Source of the DNA: Francisella persica ATCC VR-331
GTDB lineage: Bacteria > Pseudomonadota > Gammaproteobacteria > Francisellales > Francisellaceae
Direction of reading: 5' to 3'
NCBI RefSeq assembly: GCF_001653955.1
Contig: NZ_CP013022.1
Coordinates: 124,001-188,000, forward strand
Length of the DNA stretch: 64,000 nucleotides
In this document: in pieces, positions 46,369 through 55,983 of the stretch
Layout: each line of letters begins with the position of its first letter
Numbering within the stretch: position 1 is the stretch's first letter
Made by a program: the position numbers and the translations under genes
The notes under the pieces: model-generated
Databases searched by the model: none
Told to the model about the DNA's origin: nothing
What the model saw: only the letters and a program-made list of their open reading frames with translations

Positions 46369-47439
46369 CTAAAAAGTAACAACAGTTCTAATATTGTTGT
46401 GCATTTCGGCAAAACCTTTATTAATATCACCAATCTTGATATTTACCATAATAAGATTATCAATATCAATCTTACCATCCATATAACAATCATTATGCCA
46501 CCAAATGCTGAACTTTTCCATGTACACCATGTCACAATCTAAACTGGTCAAGTAGATATCTCTTCGCCAACATCTGTAACTATAATAATCACACTAACTC
46601 CCCAACATTTATATTCTAGAGCTTGACGCATTACTTTTATATTACCGATACACTCAAAGCTATAATTAGCACCACACCAAGTCAAGTGGATAAGACGTTG
46701 GACTAAGTCTTCATCAATTTCATTAGGATTAACAAAGCCTGTCATACCGTACTTTTCTGCTAATCATATTGTTGATATATACTCCAACTATTTGTCCTGC
46801 ACCAACAAGTTTAGCACCTTGATTACATTTAGGCCAATACCTCACCCTAAGCCAAATACAACGACACTTGAGCTAGCTTCAACATTAGCTGTCTTAACTA
46901 CAGCACCAATACCAACACCACAGCCTATATAGCAAACTTTATCTAAAGGCGTATCTTTACGAATTTTAGCAACTGCAATCTCTAGTAATACCGTATATAG
47001 TTTGAAAATGTCGAACAACCCATATAATGATAAATCTCTCTGCCATCTTGAGTAGTAAATCTTGAGCGCTACCATCTAAGCATAACTCATCTACCTTGAG
47101 TTTGTCTAATTGATTGGCATAGATTATTTATGGTTAAGTTAATACTCACACTCTCTACACTCAGGTGTGTATAATGCTATGACATGATCACCTGGTTTGA
47201 CAGAGGTGACATTTTCCAACTGCTACTTACCTCTCACCAGAACCTTCATGAACTAATATAGCAAGAAAAAACCCTTCGGGATTTCTACCTGATAATGTAT
47301 ATGACACCAGTATGGCAAATTCCAGTTGCTTTGATCTTAACTAAGATTTCATTATCTTTGGGTAAGGCACATGTACAATCTATACAGAAAGTTGCTCAGA
47401 TGCTTTATAAGCTATAGCAGCTTTAGATTTTAGCATCAT
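46369..47439 (-). pseudogene. adhC: class III alcohol dehydrogenase (formaldehyde dehydrogenase), decayed
   Basis: From ATG 47439: 'MMLKSKAAIAYKASEQLSV', then across stops 'VTSVKPGDHVIALYTPECRE' with 'CEY' (the zinc cysteine region), '[20 protein letters not shown]', '[21 protein letters not shown]', 'TGFVNPNEIDEDLVQRLIHL', 'ANYSFECIGNIKVMRQALE', and the C-terminal 'INKGFAEMHN'. The layout is that of glutathione-dependent formaldehyde dehydrogenase, about 370 residues. Many stops and shifts show it is dead, removing one route of formaldehyde/S-nitrosoglutathione detoxification. Confidence 0.8.
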
Positions 47440-47530
47440 AAGATTCTCTTAAATACTTTGAAAAAACTTCTACTAAAAATATTGTAGATGATTAGAGTAA
47501 CAATGAATATTTTTTTACGGTTTGGAAGGA

Positions 47531-47893
47531 TTAATTACGGTTATAAATATCTTCTAAACGTACAATATCATCTTCACCAAGATAATCACCAACTTGCACT
47601 TCTATAATCTGAATATCATTATCTGTGAAATTCTCAAGCCTATGTATAGCCTCTTTAGGTATAAATATATACTCACCAACATTATATTCACGCACATTAT
47701 CATCTACTGTAATAGTTGGCCTACCAGTTACAACTACCCAGTGCTCTGCTCTCTTGAAATGCTTTTGTAATGAAAGTTGCCCTTTTGGTTTTACAGTAAT
47801 TATTTTTGTTTGGCTTTGGTTAGTAAAACTAATTGTTTGATAAGTTCCCCATGGGCGCTCATAGACCTTGCCTAGTTGATTTATTGTAGACAT
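47531..47893 (-). CDS. stand-alone type II mannose-6-phosphate isomerase cupin domain
   Basis: A 120-residue cupin corresponding to the C-terminal isomerase domain of bifunctional ManC/AlgA: 'ERPWGTYQTI', 'IITVKPKGQLSLQKHFKRAEHWVVVTG' (metal-binding His and Glu), 'IFIPKEAIHRLENF' and 'EVQVGDYLGEDDIVRLEDIY'. The nucleotidyltransferase domain is absent and no upstream frame supplies it, so this is a single-domain form. Likely reaction: mannose-6-P/fructose-6-P isomerisation for surface polysaccharide precursors. Intact and isolated between pseudogenes. Confidence 0.85.
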   Translation of the reverse strand: MSTINQLGKVYERPWGTYQTISFTNQSQTKIITVKPKGQLSLQKHFKRAEHWVVVTGRPTITVDDNVREYNVGEYIFIPKEAIHRLENFTDNDIQIIEVQVGDYLGEDDIVRLEDIYNRN

Positions 47894-48042
47894 TTCAACC
47901 TTTCTTAGTTAATGTAATTCGATTTCGATATCATTATACAAATAAATATTTGATAAATTCAAGTAGGCAAAAAGTACATTTTTTGTTGACAAAGCAAAAC
48001 CAAGTCTATAATTCGCTTACCTTAGCTGCTTTGGAGTAAATT

Positions 48043-49342
48043 ATGGCACTTGCTAAAACTCTAAAACCTCGCCATATAGAGCTAATAGCTTTAGGTTGGT
48101 ATTATTGGCTCTTGTTTATTCTTAGGTACAGGTTATGTCTTATCAGAAGTTGGACCAGCTTTTTTTTTTAGCTGATATTCTAGCTGGCAATTATCGCACA
48201 TGTGGTGACTTTGTGCTTAGCTGAGCTAACAGCCAATTCCCCAAATTCTGGATCATTTATTTACTATGCTGCTAAATATGTATAGCTATCTATAGCATGT
48301 GGCATGTGCTGGTCGTGTTGGCTTAACTAGATAATTTATATCCCTTTGTATTACTGACGGAATAATTATGCATACATTTCCTGCAGTACCTACCTATATG
48401 TGAGCTACTTTGTTTGGTTTATTTATAATAATCATAAATCTTACTAAAGTGAAAATTTTTGGCGAGATTGAATTTTGGCTGGCACTAGTAAAAATTATAG
48501 TTCTTGGTTTATTTAGTATAGTTGAGATACCGATATTTTTTGACATCATCAAAAATAATACCGGTAGCGCACTAGAGACACTTATATAGTTGGAGAAGGT
48601 GTTTTTCCCCCTAAAAACAAACTTATCTTAATAACAACTATGGTGGTACTACTATTAAATTTCCAAGGTTCAGAAATTATCTTATTAGCTACAAATCTGA
48701 TAACTACGATAAACAAATGCTAAGAATAGCCAAGCATATTGCAATAAGAATAGTTGGCCTGTATGTAAATCTCTTCATGGCAACAGGTGAACTTAAGTGA
48801 TTCTGTGTTTGCTGCAGAGCTGCAATTATCATTTAGATAAATTTGGCCACAGTATTTGTATTTGTGGTTCTTATAGCTGCGTTTTCTTGTGCTAACAGTA
48901 GTTTTTATGTAGCTGTTCGCTCATTATAATTATATGGCTTATCTAGAGTAAGAATGGCTCAGAGCATATTTAGAAAGCTAAATTCAGTATTGCATCACAC
49001 TATGCAGTTTATATAAGTAAACTAGCTGTATGGACATTTTTGATACTTTCGTTTAAATTATCGGCTTCTTGCTTTTACCAGCCTACTAGCAATGTCAGGA
49101 TTTACGGCGATAATTTGTTGGATTTGTATATGCTTGTCGCAATATAACTTCAGAAAACAGCTTATACAACAAAATGCTACTAGCAAGATGCTATTTAAAG
49201 CATATCTATTTTCTTATATTTCATTTATTCGGTATATGGTTTTATGCTTAATATTAACATAAGAGGTGCTTTATTGGTGTTCCAGTAATGATTATACCTT
49301 GTTGTATATATTTTTCATATCTAAAAAGAAAAACACTAAGTT
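48043..49342 (+). pseudogene. decayed amino-acid/GABA permease (APC superfamily)
   Basis: Begins well, with a 'TTGGAG' ribosome-binding site and 'MALAKTLKPRHIELIALG', then shifts. Joined frames give 'FLGTGYVLSEVGPA', 'LADILAG', 'HVVTLCLAELTANSPNSGSF' with 'IYYAAKYV', and later 'FGEIEFWLALVKIIVLGLF' and 'NLITTINK'. These follow the GABA/lysine permease pattern (GGxIGxGLFxGxG, AELxxxxPxSGSF, GExEFWxAxIK). A run of ten T near 48160-48169 lies at one break. Many further stops. Confidence 0.75.
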
Positions 49343-49344
49343 AA

Positions 49345-50119
49345 TTGAGGGTTCTATTTCCTTTAAAAAAGTATTTTAAGCATACTGATAAGGTTCTACG
49401 TCTGCTTATAGTTTGTAACTCACTTAAGCCGATATCTATCTGAATATGACCTTTCTTAGGATGTACTAGATAAGTTTCCATAAGCTTATCACACTATATC
49501 AAATTAAAACCGCAATTAGAATTTGTCTCTTTTGGAATAGTTGAATGATGAACTCTATGCGTATCAGGAGTAACTATCATTAGTCTTAAAACTCTATCAA
49601 ACCAAAAACGAATATTACCATGATTAAATAAAGAATTACCATTTAGTATAATCTCAAAAATGATCACTACTAATGCTAACGCTCCAATAAGACAAATAGC
49701 AGTAAATTTCAACATTGAATACTATTTAAAGGTTGAAAACACAATCTAGTAGTCACATCATAGTCAAAATCAAGATGATGCACCTTGTAAAATCGCCATA
49801 ACAATGGTAAGTAGTGAAATAATACATGCTGAAGGCATTATTATAAAATCCAAAGCTAAAAAAGCTATCACTACTTTAACCCACATTGGTATAGTTATAA
49901 TTTAGTAAGCCAAAATTATAGTGTTGACAAAATACTACACACCAACAGCAGCAATAGAAAATGACAACCTCAATAACATCGTATTTAAAATAATAAGAAG
50001 TAAGTTATTAACCCAAATGAGTTTGCTTAGAAATCTAGCTTACGCATTGGCGCAAGCAGCCCACAATGATACTATAAAGAGTATAAATAAGAAACAACCT
50101 AAACATGCTAATAATTCAT
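49345..50119 (-). pseudogene. decayed sterol desaturase/fatty acid hydroxylase-type membrane protein
   Basis: Minus-strand frames join into a FA_hydroxylase family protein: 'ELLACLGCFLFILFIVSLWA', 'MWVKVVIAFLALDFI', 'HVLFHYLPLLWRFYKVHHLD' with 'FDYDVTT' (first His boxes, HxxxH and HxxHH-like), 'AICLIGALALVVIIFEIILN', 'MIVTPDTHRVHHSTIPKETN' with 'SNCGFNL' (last His box), and 'DKLMETYLVHPKKG'. Multiple stops and shifts. The plus-strand open frame at 49921-50121 is a shadow of this gene. Confidence 0.75.
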
Positions 50120-50122
50120 AGT

Positions 50123-50680
50123 TTAGTATGCTATAACTCCACACCACATTCTAGCACCACCACCGCCTAAAGATTGTGGCTTATCGGAGTAATTATCTCC
50201 TCCTATATGAATCATCAAGCTATGACCAACCAGTTCATTTAGAGAATCTAATCTTGGTGCTACGACAGGCTCAGTTGCTGTACCATCTACATTGACAACT
50301 AATACAGGTAAATCTCCCTTATGACCATTCTCATTATATGGGCCAAGGTGTTTTTGAGTATTATCTGGATCCCAATGCCCACCTGCTGCCATGCCATTAT
50401 TTTTACAACTAGGATTGATATGTATATGCATACCATGAGTAGTACTAGCAGGTAAATTATATAAATGTGGTGTAATCAACATTCCTTCTTGCTTATCATC
50501 ATGAATATATGGTGATATTGTAATTGTACCAACTGCTTTATTAGTACTAACATCTCTCATATGTACAATTAGCTCACCACCATGAGAGCGATCATAAGAT
50601 TTATTTGCTGACAAAATTGTACAGTCTGCTAATACAAATGTAAGCATACTTAGACCACACAACTTATAAAAATTAGTCAT
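50123..50680 (-). CDS. sodC: periplasmic Cu/Zn superoxide dismutase SodC
   Basis: Dismutates superoxide in the periplasm and helps resist the macrophage burst. Start ATG 50680 (185 residues) after a 'GGGGGGTGA' ribosome-binding site, rather than an in-frame codon five residues earlier. The signal 'MTNFYKLCGLSMLTFVLADC' may carry a lipobox-like LADC. Copper ligands are in 'HGMHIHINPSC', the zinc loop is 'GGHWDPDNTQKHLGPYNENG' with 'HKGDLP', and the C-terminal 'GGGGARMWCGVI' contains the disulfide Cys. Divergent from msrB, another oxidative-stress gene. Confidence 0.95.
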   Translation of the reverse strand: MTNFYKLCGLSMLTFVLADCTILSANKSYDRSHGGELIVHMRDVSTNKAVGTITISPYIHDDKQEGMLITPHLYNLPASTTHGMHIHINPSCKNNGMAAGGHWDPDNTQKHLGPYNENGHKGDLPVLVVNVDGTATEPVVAPRLDSLNELVGHSLMIHIGGDNYSDKPQSLGGGGARMWCGVIAY

Positions 50681-50843
50681 TTCACCCCCCACCAAAAAAA
50701 TTTAGTCCATAGGCAACTTAATCATACAAATATTTTAAAATATTATCTATATTTAAAACGCAATTAAGCGCTAACTATTATCTGCAAATCTAATCTATCA
50801 TGCTAAAATATTCATAATCATTAGTCTTGAAGATTATAATCTT

Positions 50844-51362
50844 ATGAAAAAACTTATACTCGTAGCTTTATTTATTCCGACTATCGTATTAGCCAATAAT
50901 CAAAACTGGCAAAATTTTGATAAAACACAAGCATTAGGTAAACTAACTAGGCTCCAATGTTATGTAACCCAAAAAGGTGGAACTGAGAGAGCATTCAATA
51001 ATAAATATTGGAATAACCATAGACAAGGTATATATGTCGATGTTGTTTCTGGAGAACCACTTTTTAGTTCTACTGATAAATATGATGCAGGAACAGGTTG
51101 GCCAAGTTTTACTAAACCTATTGATAATTCATTTATAAAAACAAAAACTGATAATAGCTGGTTTATAACTCGAACAAAAGTTCTCTCAAGATATGCCAAT
51201 TCACATTTAGGTCATGTTTTCGATGATGGACCTCAACCTACTGGTAAGAGATACTGTATGAATTCTGCAGCTCTTAAATTTATACCTAAAGAAAATATGA
51301 AAAAAGACGGCTATGGCAAGTACCTATATTTATTCAGTGAGAAAAATTCAGACAAAAATTGA
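50844..51362 (+). CDS. msrB: exported peptide methionine-R-sulfoxide reductase MsrB
   Basis: Reduces Met-R-sulfoxide in proteins. The 172 residues start with a signal peptide ('[19 protein letters not shown]'), so this is a periplasmic form. Core motifs: '[22 protein letters not shown]', '[14 protein letters not shown]', '[17 protein letters not shown]' and the catalytic '[10 protein letters not shown]'. The zinc-binding CxxC pairs of many MsrB proteins are absent ('GEPLF' and 'GHVFDDG'), as in zinc-free members. Next to sodC, suggesting a shared role in envelope oxidative defence. Confidence 0.94.
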   Translation: MKKLILVALFIPTIVLANNQNWQNFDKTQALGKLTRLQCYVTQKGGTERAFNNKYWNNHRQGIYVDVVSGEPLFSSTDKYDAGTGWPSFTKPIDNSFIKTKTDNSWFITRTKVLSRYANSHLGHVFDDGPQPTGKRYCMNSAALKFIPKENMKKDGYGKYLYLFSEKNSDKN

Positions 51363-51427
51363 CAATAGTTGTCAAAAAACTAATACATGGTATCATTAAA
51401 TTAACTTATCAAAGCTGGAGCTAAACT

Positions 51428-52030
51428 ATTAATACTCAACTTTTTGGACAAATAATACTTAATGCTTTTTTTGTGCTTTACTCTGTTCAGTTTGTTCCAC
51501 AAATTATACATAACTTCAAAAATAAACAAGCCTTGTCAAATATTAGTATTTTGACACAGTTTGGTATTTTTATTACAGTCTTATCTAATATTATTGAAAC
51601 TATCGGCTTTGGCTATGATTGGCAATATGCTGTCGTTGCTATTATCTACTTACTTGGAGTCTGTATACAGCAGTTACAAATATCTATCTTTTACAAAAAA
51701 ATGCCTGAAATAGTAAATATCAGTTTTATTATATTATTTGCTATAGCCATGCTAGCAATGGGCTCAAACTATCATATAGTTTATCAGTTCGCTGACTATA
51801 TTGGTTTTGTAGTTAATACCCTATACTGGATTCCACAAATCTTTAAAAACTATAAACAAAAAAGATCCGATGGGTTTAGTTCAGGATTTATATTAATTGC
51901 ATTCATTGGAACATGTCTTTACATAACTAGTAGTTTTTTACTTTCATGGGATTTAATCTTCAAGATAAATGCACTTATAATGTTTCCTATTATAACAGTC
52001 TTAGTAATTCAAAAATTTTACTATAGGTAA
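51428..52030 (+). CDS. PQ-loop repeat membrane protein, apparently with an ATT start
   Basis: Seven-helix PQ-loop family protein (SWEET/cystinosin-like; substrate unknown). Two PQ motifs are visible: 'LYSVQFVPQIIHNFKNKQ' and 'TLYWIPQIFKNYKQKRSDGF'. The first in-frame conventional start (GTG 51473) would cut into the first helix. Fifteen codons upstream, at 51428, ATT stands 7 bases after GGAG and gives 'INTQLFGQIILNAFFVLYS', completing the helix (200 residues). So either a rare AUU start, as in infC, or an ATG lost by mutation. The rest is intact. Confidence 0.7.
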   Translation: MNTQLFGQIILNAFFVLYSVQFVPQIIHNFKNKQALSNISILTQFGIFITVLSNIIETIGFGYDWQYAVVAIIYLLGVCIQQLQISIFYKKMPEIVNISFIILFAIAMLAMGSNYHIVYQFADYIGFVVNTLYWIPQIFKNYKQKRSDGFSSGFILIAFIGTCLYITSSFLLSWDLIFKINALIMFPIITVLVIQKFYYR

Positions 52031-52181
52031 AATAGCTATCTCTTAATCTTAACAGTTATACGTTTGTGCATTAATAATGTTAATAATAAATCAATTATTT
52101 GTAAAAATCAACAGTAGATAGCAAAAAATTGCTGAGTATTTATGTTATTATAAAAAAACAAACTACTTATAATTATCAATA

Positions 52182-53240
52182 ATGTCAGGAAATACTTTTG
52201 GTAAAATTTTCACCATAACAACTTGTGGCGAAAGCCATGGTAACTCACTTGCAGCTATTATTGATGGCTGTCCTAGTAATATACCTCTTTGCGAAGCAGA
52301 TATTCAAATAGAGCTAGATAGACGCAAACCATGTCAATCAAAATTCACCACTCAGCGTAAGGAGCCTGATGAGGTTAAGATAATATCTGGCGTTTTTGAA
52401 GGTAAAACTACCGGCACACCTATCGGTTTAATAATAAAAAATCAAGATCCAAAATCAAAAGACTATAGTGAAATCAAGGATAAATTTCGCCCTGGGCATG
52501 CTGATTATACCTACTTCAAAAAATATGGTATTCGTGACTATCGCGGTGGTGGTAGATCATCAGCAAGAGAAACAGCAATGCGTGTTGCATCTGGTGCGAT
52601 TGCAAAAAAAATACTCAAGCATCATGGCATCGAAATTTATGGATTTTGCTCACAAATCGGCAGTCTTAAAATAGATTTTATCGATAAGGATTTTATAAAT
52701 CAGAATCCTTTTTTTATCGCAGACAAAAATGCTGTTACAGCTTGTGAAAATTTAATTAATAGCATTCGCAAACAAGGTGATTCTATTGGTGCTGGAGTCA
52801 CTGTAGTAGCAACTGGTTTAGAAGCAGGGTTAGGTAGGCCAGTTTTTGATCGACTTGATGCAAGTATTGCTTATGCGATGATGAGTATAAATGCTGTCAA
52901 AGCAGTTAGTATTGGTGATGGCTTTGACTGTGTTGCACAAAAAGGTAGCCAACATCGTGATGAAATTACTCAAGAACAAGGTTTCTTATCAAATCATGCC
53001 GGTGGTATATTAGGTGGTATATCAACAGGCCAAGATATAATCGCTAAATTAGCATTCAAACCAACATCAAGTATTCTACAACCAGGTAAAAGTATCGATA
53101 TGCAAGGTAATGATACCACTATTATCACCAAAGGTAGACATGACCCATGCGTTGGTATTAGAGGTGTGCCAATAGCTGAAGCAATGCTAGCATTAGTTTT
53201 AGTAAATGAATTACTAATTACGCGATCTTATAGGGATTAA
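52182..53240 (+). CDS. aroC: chorismate synthase
   Basis: Last shikimate-pathway step, converting EPSP to chorismate with reduced FMN. The 352 residues show '[16 protein letters not shown]', '[19 protein letters not shown]', '[35 protein letters not shown]' in pieces, and '[18 protein letters not shown]'. It starts the block that runs on to dedA with 2 bp between. Confidence 0.98.
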   Translation: MSGNTFGKIFTITTCGESHGNSLAAIIDGCPSNIPLCEADIQIELDRRKPCQSKFTTQRKEPDEVKIISGVFEGKTTGTPIGLIIKNQDPKSKDYSEIKDKFRPGHADYTYFKKYGIRDYRGGGRSSARETAMRVASGAIAKKILKHHGIEIYGFCSQIGSLKIDFIDKDFINQNPFFIADKNAVTACENLINSIRKQGDSIGAGVTVVATGLEAGLGRPVFDRLDASIAYAMMSINAVKAVSIGDGFDCVAQKGSQHRDEITQEQGFLSNHAGGILGGISTGQDIIAKLAFKPTSSILQPGKSIDMQGNDTTIITKGRHDPCVGIRGVPIAEAMLALVLVNELLITRSYRD

Positions 53241-53242
53241 GT

Positions 53243-53842
53243 ATGAGTGAAAATGAATTTTCGAGCTTACTAATTGATTGGGGATATATAGCTATCATGT
53301 TAGGGGTATTTATCGAAGGTGAAATATTTTTGATTATGGTAGGCATCGTAACTGCAGCAGCATTATTTAGCTATCCTCTAGTGATTATAGCTGCAACCTT
53401 TGCTGCGATTTTACATGATAACGGTTTATTTATATTCTCTAAATTCATGGGTAAAAAAGTCTTTGAGAAAAAAGTATCATGGCACTATACAGCCCCAAAA
53501 TCACTAAAAATTTTAGATAAATACGAATCTTTAGCAATTCTCAGTATTAGATTTTTATATGGATTACGCACTATCACTCTACTTGTGGTTGGACTTAGTA
53601 AAATAAGTAGAATTAAATTTATCTGTCTAGATAGTCTCAGTAGCCTTATCTGGTCAACAATATATATTTCATTAGGCTATCTATTTGGTAATACTATTCT
53701 AAAATTTGTTGATAATAGTTATATAAAAGATTGTATATCACATAATAAACACTTATCAATATTTATACTTATCTTACTTTCAAGTATTATATATCTTAGC
53801 CATAAAATATTACGATCACAATCAAAGAGGCGTATTAGATGA
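53243..53842 (+). CDS. DedA-family membrane protein
   Basis: A 199-residue inner-membrane protein of the DedA/SNARE-associated (VTT) family, thought to act in phospholipid or undecaprenyl-phosphate flipping. Features: 'WGYIAIMLGVFIEGEIFLIM', the acidic residue in the re-entrant loop (FIEGE), 'HDNGLFIFSKFMGKKVF', and 'SIRFLYGLRTITLLVVGLSKI' (conserved Arg region). It starts 2 bp after aroC. Its TGA overlaps the next start as ATGA. Confidence 0.88.
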   Translation: MSENEFSSLLIDWGYIAIMLGVFIEGEIFLIMVGIVTAAALFSYPLVIIAATFAAILHDNGLFIFSKFMGKKVFEKKVSWHYTAPKSLKILDKYESLAILSIRFLYGLRTITLLVVGLSKISRIKFICLDSLSSLIWSTIYISLGYLFGNTILKFVDNSYIKDCISHNKHLSIFILILLSSIIYLSHKILRSQSKRRIR

Positions 53843-53994
53843 GCAGATTAGATCTTCTAAAAAAAGTAACTCCACAGAGTAGTAAAAAACCTCAAAGTTC
53901 AAACAAAAGAAATCCTCGTGGAGGAATTCTATCTGAGAAAACCCAAAAATCACAACAGCACATGGATGATTTAAACGATGGTAATATTAGCTAA
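53839..53994 (+). CDS. 51-residue basic protein of unknown function
   Basis: ATG 53839 overlaps the dedA stop (ATGA), and the TAA at 53994 overlaps the start of the next gene by 17 bp. The product, starting 'MSRLDLLKKVTPQSSKKPQS' and ending 'HMDDLNDGNIS', is Lys/Ser/Gln-rich, probably disordered, with a basic first half and acidic end. The precise chaining to both neighbours supports a real, translationally coupled gene despite its small size. No family recognised. Confidence 0.6.
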   Translation: MSRLDLLKKVTPQSSKKPQSSNKRNPRGGILSEKTQKSQQHMDDLNDGNIS

Positions 53995-54598
53995 AGATAA
54001 TTTTGAGAATGAGCTAGAAGATGCTCATATCACCCAATACCAGATAGATAATGATATAGATGATGGAGAATCTCAAAAAAATATCAACGTAATTGAAATT
54101 GATCTTGATCAAAGTGAAGGATTAAATATAGATCCAACTTTGATTAATGAAGATTATAACTATAAGCAAAAATCATCACCAGATTACCATTATACTGATG
54201 GTAGTGATGTTGATTATGAAGATAGTGGTATAGTTGAAGGTAATATCAGTGTTTACTATAGTGAAGAAGATATAAAGCTTGAGCTTGAGTACTCGTTTGA
54301 TCAGCGTGAACAGCTCTATAACCATTATGTTAAGTTAATCAAAGATGGAGGCATGGAAGTTAGTAGCTCAAAAACACTCTATTTACATGATATTATCAGA
54401 ATATCTGTAACTTTAACTGAGCTTAAAGAACAAGTAGGATGTGAAGCAAGAGTTATCTCGGTATTTAATCAAAGTATTACTTCATCAATTGAACAAAATA
54501 ATGACAAGTACCGTCATATTGTACAATTTATAGGCCCTAATGCTCCAGAAACCGAAAGAGTACTTTCAAAGTATTTATTAGGATATAAACCAAAGTAA
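53978..54598 (+). CDS. PilZ-like domain protein with acidic N-terminus
   Basis: A 206-residue protein. Residues 1-85 are very acidic and probably disordered. Residues about 95-205 resemble the PilZ fold of type IV pilus PilZ: 'LELEYSFDQREQLYNHYVKL', 'IKDGGMEVSSSKTLYLHDII', 'RISVTLTELKEQVGCEARVI', 'HIVQFIGPNAPETERVLSKY'. The c-di-GMP-binding RxxxR and DxSxxG motifs are not apparent, as in PilZ itself, so it may act in pilus biogenesis by protein contact. Downstream of the 51-residue ORF and 7 bp before radA. Confidence 0.6.
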   Translation: MVILAKDNFENELEDAHITQYQIDNDIDDGESQKNINVIEIDLDQSEGLNIDPTLINEDYNYKQKSSPDYHYTDGSDVDYEDSGIVEGNISVYYSEEDIKLELEYSFDQREQLYNHYVKLIKDGGMEVSSSKTLYLHDIIRISVTLTELKEQVGCEARVISVFNQSITSSIEQNNDKYRHIVQFIGPNAPETERVLSKYLLGYKPK

Positions 54599-54605
54599 AT
54601 AAATT

Positions 54606-55979
54606 ATGGCTAAACAAAAAACAGTTTTCATATGCCAAGAATGTGGCGCCATATCTCCACGCTGGCAAGGTCAATGCCATAATTGTAGCCAATGGAATAC
54701 TTTTGTAGAAGAACTTAAATCAGATCCTAAAAAAAAAACACCAAGCTCTCGTGCTGGATTTGCTGGGAGTATTTCTAAAGCAACTTCATTATCAGCTATT
54801 AAAGGTAAAGAACATTCTCGAGTACCTACACATATCGGTGAATTTGATAGAGTGTTAGGTGGTGGTATTGTCAAAGGTTCAGTAACTTTGATTGGTGGTG
54901 ATCCTGGTATAGGCAAGTCTTCGATACTAATACAAATAATGTCTTTTTTATCCTTGCAAAAAAAAGTTCTATATGTCAGTGGTGAAGAGTCTCTCGAGCA
55001 GATAGCACTTCGCGCTGAGAGACTAAATCTTGCTAGAGATAACCTACTGGTAATGTATGAAACTAATATCGAACAAATAGCTAGCTATATGGTAGAGCAT
55101 AAATCAGAAGTTGTAGTAATAGATTCAATCCAAACAATGTATAATCCAGAGATTCAGTCAATGGTTGGTGGTGTTTCTCAAATAAGAGAATCAAGTGCTT
55201 ATATCACACAAATTGCCAAACAATATGAGATAGCTGTGTTTTTAGTAAGTCATGTAACAAAATCAGGTGAAGTTGCAGGACCTAGAGTGCTAGAGCATAT
55301 TGTCGATGCAGTGATATTTATAGAGTCACAGGATAACGGTAGATATCGGATGATGCGTGCAATTAAGAACAGATTCGGTGCTGTCAATGAGATTGGTGTG
55401 TTTGTAATGACTGACAAAGGTATGAAAGAGGTAAAAAACCCCTCTGCAATATTTCTAAACAATGGTCGCACTAATCTGATTGGCAGTGTGGTAGTTTCGG
55501 TATGGGAAGGAACTAGACCATTGTTAGTTGAACTACAGTCACTTGTAGTGGATAAAAATATAAATCAACTGCCACATAGGTTATGTGTCGGTATCGACAG
55601 TAATCGCCTAATGATGATATTAGCTATTATACAACGCTATATGCATATTGATTTATATGATAAAGATGTCTTTCTAAATGTAGTTGGTGGTATAAAGATT
55701 AATGAAACTAGTATCGACTTAGCACTGATCTTAATTATCTACTCTAGTATCAAAGAAATAGAAATTCCTCATGACATGCTTATAATGGGAGAAGTTGGTC
55801 TATCTGGTGAGATTCGCCCTATTCCGTATGGTGTTGAGAGAATAAATGAAGCCAAAAAGCATGATTTCAAGAAAATTATTGTGCCACAGGCAAATGTTTC
55901 AAAATCACTAAAAACCGAAGATATTAAAATTATTGGTATAACCAATTTAAACCAAATAAAAGATATAATTATAGGTTAA
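54606..55979 (+). CDS. radA: DNA repair protein RadA (Sms)
   Basis: RecA-related helicase for recombination branch migration. The 457 residues have the N-terminal zinc finger 'FICQECGAISPRWQGQCHNCSQW', Walker A 'LIGGDPGIGKSSILIQI', the 'VVVIDSIQTMYN' Walker B region, the RadA-specific 'AIKNRFGAVNEIGVF' (KNRFG), and a C-terminal Lon-like domain ('GEVGLSGEIRPI'). Intact, and in a tight run with its neighbours. Confidence 0.97.
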   Translation: MAKQKTVFICQECGAISPRWQGQCHNCSQWNTFVEELKSDPKKKTPSSRAGFAGSISKATSLSAIKGKEHSRVPTHIGEFDRVLGGGIVKGSVTLIGGDPGIGKSSILIQIMSFLSLQKKVLYVSGEESLEQIALRAERLNLARDNLLVMYETNIEQIASYMVEHKSEVVVIDSIQTMYNPEIQSMVGGVSQIRESSAYITQIAKQYEIAVFLVSHVTKSGEVAGPRVLEHIVDAVIFIESQDNGRYRMMRAIKNRFGAVNEIGVFVMTDKGMKEVKNPSAIFLNNGRTNLIGSVVVSVWEGTRPLLVELQSLVVDKNINQLPHRLCVGIDSNRLMMILAIIQRYMHIDLYDKDVFLNVVGGIKINETSIDLALILIIYSSIKEIEIPHDMLIMGEVGLSGEIRPIPYGVERINEAKKHDFKKIIVPQANVSKSLKTEDIKIIGITNLNQIKDIIIG

Positions 55980-55983
55980 CAAA

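Noticed and set aside
49921-50121. 66-codon plus-strand open frame with an early ATG-like start
   Set aside because: The opposite strand carries the N-terminal part of the decayed fatty acid hydroxylase-type gene in a recognisable frame, so this is a shadow.
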